A DNA stretch of 9,467 nucleotides from an uncultured Ruminococcus sp. GTDB lineage: Bacteria; Bacillota; Clostridia; Oscillospirales; Ruminococcaceae. A program made the position numbers and the translations under genes. The notes under the pieces were generated by a model that did not search any database, had not been told where the DNA came from, and saw nothing but the letters and a program-made list of their open reading frames with translations. Below, piece by piece: positions 6,018 through 9,467 of this stretch (position 1 is its first letter; each line of letters opens with the position of its first letter). The stretch lies in contig NZ_CAMHRZ010000128.1 of the NCBI RefSeq assembly GCF_946187255.1, positions 1 through 9,467 on the forward strand, in the 5' to 3' direction.

Positions 6018-6703
6018 AGCTTTTCCGCCTTGTATCCCAGACCCTTTACCGTCCTGAGCAGCTTAGGGCTTTTCGGGTCGTCCTCTATCTTTGCGCGGAG
6101 ATTGCTGATATGCACCATCACCGTGCTGTCATCGGCGATGAATTCATCTCCCCATGCATAAGCGAATATCTGCTGTTTTGTGAGTATGCGCCCCTTGTTT
6201 TTAAGCAGATATTCAAGTATCAGGTATTCGGTCTTTGTCAGTTCGACGGTGCTGCCGCCTTTGGTGACTGTACCCGCTGCAGGGTCGAGTGAAACGTCCC
6301 CGCAGGTGAGCTTTTCGGGAGCCGTTTCCTCATGGTAGTCGTAATTGCGCCGCAGCTGTGCCTTTATCCTCGCCATGACCACCAGCGGATTGTAGGGCTT
6401 TGTGATATAATCATCCGCCCCGAGTTCAAGACCCAGTATCTTATCGTAATCCTCACCCCGTGCCGTCAGCATTATGGCAGGGACTTTGCTTTCTTCGCGT
6501 ATCCTGCGCAGCACCTGAAAGCCGTCCAGACCGGGCATCATGATATCCAGCAGGACAAGGTGGGGCTTTTCCCGCCTGAATATTTCCAGTGCTGTGATGC
6601 CGTTATCGGCTTTCAGGAGCTTTATCCCGTCACGTTCGGCGTACAGTTCAAGCGCGTCGATAAGCTCTGTTTCGTCATCTGCCGCAAGGATGGTATACTG
6701 CAT
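6014..6703 (-). CDS. OmpR/PhoB-family response regulator
   Basis: 229 aa. The receiver domain (~1-120) has the acidic pocket D9/D10, the phosphoacceptor D53 in LVLLDIMMPG, T80 and K102 (ITKPYNP). The winged-helix DNA-binding domain (~130-229) ends with TKTEYLILEYLL, then DSTVMVHISNLRAKIE and TVKGLGYKAEK, typical of the OmpR group. All catalytic positions are intact. GGGAG, located inside the end of the peptidase gene, serves as the ribosome binding site, and only 4 nt separate the genes. The cognate kinase follows with a 4-bp overlap. OmpR-type regulators bind tandem direct repeats of about 10-11 bp, and such repeats precede this operon (9115-9152), so autoregulation is likely. Confidence 0.95.
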   Translation of the reverse strand: MQYTILAADDETELIDALELYAERDGIKLLKADNGITALEIFRREKPHLVLLDIMMPGLDGFQVLRRIREESKVPAIMLTARGEDYDKILGLELGADDYITKPYNPLVVMARIKAQLRRNYDYHEETAPEKLTCGDVSLDPAAGTVTKGGSTVELTKTEYLILEYLLKNKGRILTKQQIFAYAWGDEFIADDSTVMVHISNLRAKIEDDPKSPKLLRTVKGLGYKAEKL

Positions 6704-6707
6704 ATTA

Positions 6708-7628
6708 TCATACTCCCAGTTTTTCGTAGATTAGCTCCGACATCGGTACGGAGAAGTCATATCCCGCTTCCCATTCGCTGTCCAACCTGTCGAGAAGCAG
6801 GCACTGTGCGCCGCCGAGAGAATAGTATTTCGATGAGCCTTCCGCAAATACAGTCAGCCTGCTGTCATATTCCTTCACGAAGTTCTCTTCGCTCTGCGCT
6901 TCGGTCATCATCATCTCAACGTAGAAAGCTGTGCCCTCGACTATGGTGTAATAGTCTTCGAGTATCTCAGCATCACCGCTGATAAGCTCTCTGCGCTCGG
7001 TGTCGAGCTGTTTATATTTTAACATATCCTCTCGGATATTGTCAATATCCTCTTCCCTGCGGGCTTTATCGAGTATCTCCAGCTGTTTGGTGAATAGCTG
7101 CTTTGCCTTTTCGTTCTTTGCGTACTCATCGTTTATCAGCTTCTCGCTGAAGTCCTCCTTGCTGAATGTATGCCCGTTGGTGAGCCCCTCTATATTCCCG
7201 CGGAAGTTCGTCAGCTGGAAGCAGTGGAAAGCCTCGTGCCATATCGTCGAGACCTGATGTGCTTCGTCCCACTCTCCACCCATCATCACTGCAAGAGTAC
7301 CCATAGAAGCCTTTGTGGGGACTATGACCTCAAAGCTGCCGTCGTTCTCGTAAGCAGTAGCCGCAAAGGTGGATATCACAGGACTGCGTTTTTCGCTGCT
7401 GCCGTCGGTATGTACCACATAGTCATGCCTGCCGTCGTTGAATACCACATCACAGTCTGCGAGCCTGAACCCCTCAAACCCGATATCATCAGCGTCGCTC
7501 TGCATGGATAAAGCCTTTTTGCAGCAAGCCATATCCTCATCGGAGATGCCGTTTGCAGCCGTTGCGATGCTGCCTGTCAGAAGTGCTATGCCTGTTATAC
7601 CGCTCACCATCATATTTATAAGTTTCAT
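6708..7628 (-). CDS. Secreted gluzincin-type zinc metallopeptidase (HEAFH)
   Basis: 306 aa. Residues 1-25 (MKLINMMVSGITGIALLTGS...) form a signal peptide or membrane anchor ending ATAA. The motif STIWHEAFHCFQ places the zinc ligands at H131 and H135 and the catalytic base at E132. About 96 residues later EGTAFYVE (231-238) offers the third glutamate ligand, the order seen in gluzincin (peptidase MA-like) proteins. Between them lies a charged, probably helical segment (~155-215, KEDFSEKLIN... to TERRELI). The mature domain should act outside the membrane. Its ATG overlaps the permease stop by 4 bp and the regulator follows after 4 nt, so it is a fixed member of the operon. It may mature or degrade an exported or sensed peptide; the substrate is unknown. 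I cannot name the exact family. Confidence 0.75.
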   Translation of the reverse strand: MKLINMMVSGITGIALLTGSIATAANGISDEDMACCKKALSMQSDADDIGFEGFRLADCDVVFNDGRHDYVVHTDGSSEKRSPVISTFAATAYENDGSFEVIVPTKASMGTLAVMMGGEWDEAHQVSTIWHEAFHCFQLTNFRGNIEGLTNGHTFSKEDFSEKLINDEYAKNEKAKQLFTKQLEILDKARREEDIDNIREDMLKYKQLDTERRELISGDAEILEDYYTIVEGTAFYVEMMMTEAQSEENFVKEYDSRLTVFAEGSSKYYSLGGAQCLLLDRLDSEWEAGYDFSVPMSELIYEKLGV

Positions 7629-8389
7629 TCTTTATCAGCCTTTCTTTTATATATCATCACGAACATTGCGAATAAGTATATGTAGAACATTCCTGTGAAT
7701 ACGGGGTGCAGTCCCGATCCTTTCCCTGTCAGCAGCTTTGCCGCCGCAGACTGCATACTGTTAAGGTCGGGGAGCAGGAACAGCATCACGCCGAGAAGTT
7801 TTCCCGCAAGACCGCCTGCCATGCTCTTTGCGAGTTCCAGCAGCGGAGCGAATATCCCTGCGAGAGTTACCGTACCCGCGATAAGTCCTGCGGGGAGCCT
7901 GCCCATCACCGCCGAAAGCGCTGTGGAAAGTGTGCTCACTACCGCCGCGCCGAGCCCCGATATCATGTATGCGGGAAGCATCATAGGAAGCTCTCTGCCG
8001 TGTCCCTGAGATACCATATATACAGCGGCTCCCGCCATGAATATCCCGTGGGAGATGAGCGACGCGCCCACATTTGCAAGGGTGAGCTCTCCGTGATACC
8101 TCGCCTGCGAAACACCCCTTGTGAGTATCAGATGATGTGTCCTGCGTTCGTATTCTGCGGGTATCGTGCCCAGACTTATCACCATTGCCATTATACAGCT
8201 CACCGCGTGCATGACCGTCATCACCACAGGCATCATTATGTTATATCCCGTCAGCGGTTCGCCGCCTATCGTGAGTGTCGTGCTGCCTGTGGAGAGCAGC
8301 AGCGTCAGCAGAGCGGATATCACCGTTACCGCTATGAATATCTTCTTTCTTATCTTTTCTCTCAATGCTGTTACCGCGATCATCATCAC
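7625..8389 (-). CDS. ABC-2-type transporter permease subunit
   Basis: 254 aa with six or seven hydrophobic segments (roughly 17-35, 51-74, 105-127, 136-160, 166-186, 195-207, 229-247). The cytoplasmic stretch after the second segment, IPAEYERRTHHLILTRGVSQARYHG, resembles the 'EREKGTLE-LLLSRPVSR-xxYxxGK' coupling region of ABC-2 exporters. The first codon is GTG at 8389, overlapping the ATPase stop by 4 bp (GTGA). Two ATG codons follow directly (8386, 8383), and GGAGG lies 6 nt from the GTG and 9 nt from the first ATG, so the exact start is open. Only one permease gene is present, so the transporter is probably a homodimer with two ATPase copies. Export of a peptide or lipid-like compound is inferred from the family and context. 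Confidence 0.85.
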   Translation of the reverse strand: MMMIAVTALREKIRKKIFIAVTVISALLTLLLSTGSTTLTIGGEPLTGYNIMMPVVMTVMHAVSCIMAMVISLGTIPAEYERRTHHLILTRGVSQARYHGELTLANVGASLISHGIFMAGAAVYMVSQGHGRELPMMLPAYMISGLGAAVVSTLSTALSAVMGRLPAGLIAGTVTLAGIFAPLLELAKSMAGGLAGKLLGVMLFLLPDLNSMQSAAAKLLTGKGSGLHPVFTGMFYIYLFAMFVMIYKRKADKE

Positions 8390-9072
8390 TCTATACCTCC
8401 TATTGTCTCTATGAATATCTCCTGAAGGCTCCTGCCGCCGTTATCGGCGTTTCTTTCCCATTCGGTCATGACTGTACCATTCTTCATTATTATACCTCTG
8501 TCGCAGACCTGTTCGATATCACTGAGTATATGCGAGTTGAGTATTATAGTCTTGCCCGCTTTTTTCAGCCTGCCGATCAGCTGTATCATTTCTATCCTGC
8601 CCATAGCGTCCAGTCCCGCAGTCGGCTCGTCGAGTATCAGCATATCGGGGTCTCCCAGCAGTGACTGGGCTATCGCAAGGCGCTGAGTCATGCCCTTTGA
8701 ATACTTGCTCACCTTAGTTCTGCTGTCCTCCAGCCCGACTGTTTCAAGCAGTTCTCCTGCCTGTCTGCGGCGCTCGTCCTTCTTCATACCGCTCACCGCA
8801 CCGTAGTATTCCAGCGTCTCTCTGCCTGTGAGGAACGGCGGGAAGTAAGGAGTGTCGGGCGAATACCCGACCTTTATATCCTCAGACAGTTCAATATCTC
8901 CGCTGTCGGGAGCCATCAGCCCGAGTATCATCTTTATCGTTGTAGTCTTGCCCGCGCCGTTGCTTCCGAGAAGTGCGAACACCTCACCCTTTTCCACGCT
9001 GAAACTCAGCCCGTCCACCGCACGTTTTTCCCTGAAAGATTTTGATAATTTGTTGATTTTAAGCATATTCAT
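8386..9072 (-). CDS. ABC transporter ATP-binding subunit
   Basis: 228 aa and complete. Walker A is GSNGAGKTT (36-44), the signature is YSKGM (124-128, a common variant in ABC-2 exporters), Walker B with the catalytic glutamate is MLILDEP (144-150), the D-loop is GLD (153-155) and the switch histidine is H181. The Q-loop reads GYSPD rather than containing Gln; many drug or bacteriocin ABC-2 ATPases have a degenerate YxPE/D here. The start at 9070-9072 follows a perfect AAGGAGGT (9087-9080) with a 7-nt spacer. This is the first gene of the operon, close behind the predicted promoter, and its stop overlaps the permease start. It powers the permease encoded next. Confidence 0.94.
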   Translation of the reverse strand: MNMLKINKLSKSFREKRAVDGLSFSVEKGEVFALLGSNGAGKTTTIKMILGLMAPDSGDIELSEDIKVGYSPDTPYFPPFLTGRETLEYYGAVSGMKKDERRRQAGELLETVGLEDSRTKVSKYSKGMTQRLAIAQSLLGDPDMLILDEPTAGLDAMGRIEMIQLIGRLKKAGKTIILNSHILSDIEQVCDRGIIMKNGTVMTEWERNADNGGRSLQEIFIETIGGIE

Positions 9073-9098
9073 TGTCGTTACCTCCTTGGTATGTCTTT

Positions 9099-9104
9099 AT
9101 TATA
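9099..9104 (-). promoter_or_regulatory. -10 box of the ABC/peptidase/two-component operon
   Basis: TATAAT on the minus strand lies about 27 nt before the ATPase start codon, giving a leader of roughly 20 nt. No good -35 sits at 17 nt (the hexamer there is AACACA); TTAACA appears only at a 19-nt spacing. A poor -35 overlapped by the tandem repeats just upstream is typical of an activator-dependent promoter. Confidence 0.6.
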
Positions 9105-9114
9105 ACCGTGCAGG

Positions 9115-9152
9115 CTAAAGCTGTGTTAAACTCATCCTAAAGATTACCTAAA
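9115..9152 (-). promoter_or_regulatory. Four TTTA(G/A) direct repeats at 11-bp spacing, probable response-regulator binding site
   Basis: Reading the minus strand, TTTAG occurs at 9152-9148, 9141-9137 and 9119-9115, with TTTAA at 9130-9126; the starts are spaced exactly 11 bp. Two copies share CTTTAGG. All lie on one DNA face, with the third covering the -35 area. OmpR-family regulators bind such phased direct repeats, and the operon encodes one, so autoactivation is inferred. From 9153 to 9237 I see no further feature. Confidence 0.55.
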
Positions 9153-9237
9153 GAAACGGGAGAGATTCGCGGACATACCGGAAAAGCGCCGCCTCTGCTC
9201 ATCCTCACGGGGATAATGCGAGGTTATGTGAAGTTCA

Positions 9238-9467
9238 CGATATGTTTAGAGCATATATGCGGTATATATTCCTGCCCGATATATACATATCCGGGATATC
9301 ATGTCTTTTATGTCGGTCGCTATCAAAACGCTGAAATTTTGGGGATTTCGGCGGATATGATATTCCTGTTTCCCGATATGTTCAGAGCATATATGCGGTA
9401 TATATTCCTGCACGATATATACATATCCGGGATATCATGTCTTTTATGTCGGTCGCTATCAAAACGC
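9238..9467. repeat. Two near-identical 94-bp intergenic repeats, 136-bp period, running to the window edge
   Basis: Copy one (9238-9331) and copy two (9374-9467) differ at only two positions (TTTAGAG/TTCAGAG and CCTGCCCG/CCTGCACG). A 42-nt spacer (9332-9373) separates them and contains a degraded echo of the core (ATTCCTGTTTCCCGATAT). Each copy holds the palindrome GCATATATGC, an 8-bp inverted repeat GTATATAT/ATATATAC with a 9-nt loop, and ATATCC-G-GGATAT. Copy two ends exactly at the window end, so more of the array may follow. No open frame, transposase or CRISPR layout fits. Confidence 0.85.

Noticed and set aside
9238..9467. CRISPR array
   Set aside because: Repeats are 94 bp with a single 42-bp spacer and no cas genes, far outside CRISPR dimensions.

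Overview
The window looks like chromosomal DNA of a gut or rumen Firmicute, most likely Ruminococcus or a close relative (Oscillospiraceae). Three things point there: a type I dockerin on a secreted leucine-rich-repeat protein, a second BspA-like surface protein ending in a fibronectin-III-like domain of the kind common in Ruminococcus, and strong Gram-positive ribosome binding sites. Species cannot be fixed from the sequence alone.

Region 1 (1-1227, + strand) is a mosaic of broken or small accessory genes. In order: a putative terminator hairpin; a gamma-glutamylcyclotransferase-like (GGCT) fragment fused to an unrecognised C-terminus; a 51-residue ribbon-helix-helix-like protein; the N-terminal stub of a second such protein; the last 30 nt of a tRNA-Thr gene (variable loop, T-arm, 3' acceptor strand, discriminator); a perfect 15-bp intrinsic terminator; and the first ~110 residues of an amidoligase that breaks down at its active-site motif. 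A tRNA 3' end with no tRNA in front of it and small mobile-element-type genes on its left is the usual look of the distal attachment site of an integrated element, so the element probably lies to the left and older chromosome resumes near 714.

Region 2 (1214-4646, - strand) holds two secreted repeat proteins, each with its own near-consensus sigma-A promoter (TTGACA-17-TATAGT and TTGACA-17-TATAAT). One has fourteen 26-residue BspA/DUF285-type repeats plus an FN3-like domain. The other has 23-residue LRR_5 repeats plus a dockerin. Between them lies a long imperfect inverted repeat, and the first gene has a hairpin or operator-like dyad at its predicted transcription start.

Region 3 (4647-9152, - strand) is a tightly packed five-gene operon read right to left: ABC ATPase, ABC-2-type permease, secreted HEAFH metallopeptidase, OmpR-family response regulator, HAMP-type sensor kinase. 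Three of the four junctions are 4-bp stop/start overlaps and the fourth is a 4-nt gap, so the products are probably made and used together. The upstream region has a TATAAT box without a good -35, preceded by four TTTA(G/A) direct repeats spaced exactly 11 bp. This is the geometry of an OmpR-family binding site and suggests autoactivation by the operon's own regulator. The likely theme is envelope stress or peptide (antimicrobial or bacteriocin) sensing and export, with the peptidase as an unusual component.

Region 4 (9153-9467) is gene-free and ends in two nearly identical 94-bp repeats spaced 136 bp apart, each with nested dyads. The second copy runs to the window edge, so the array may continue.
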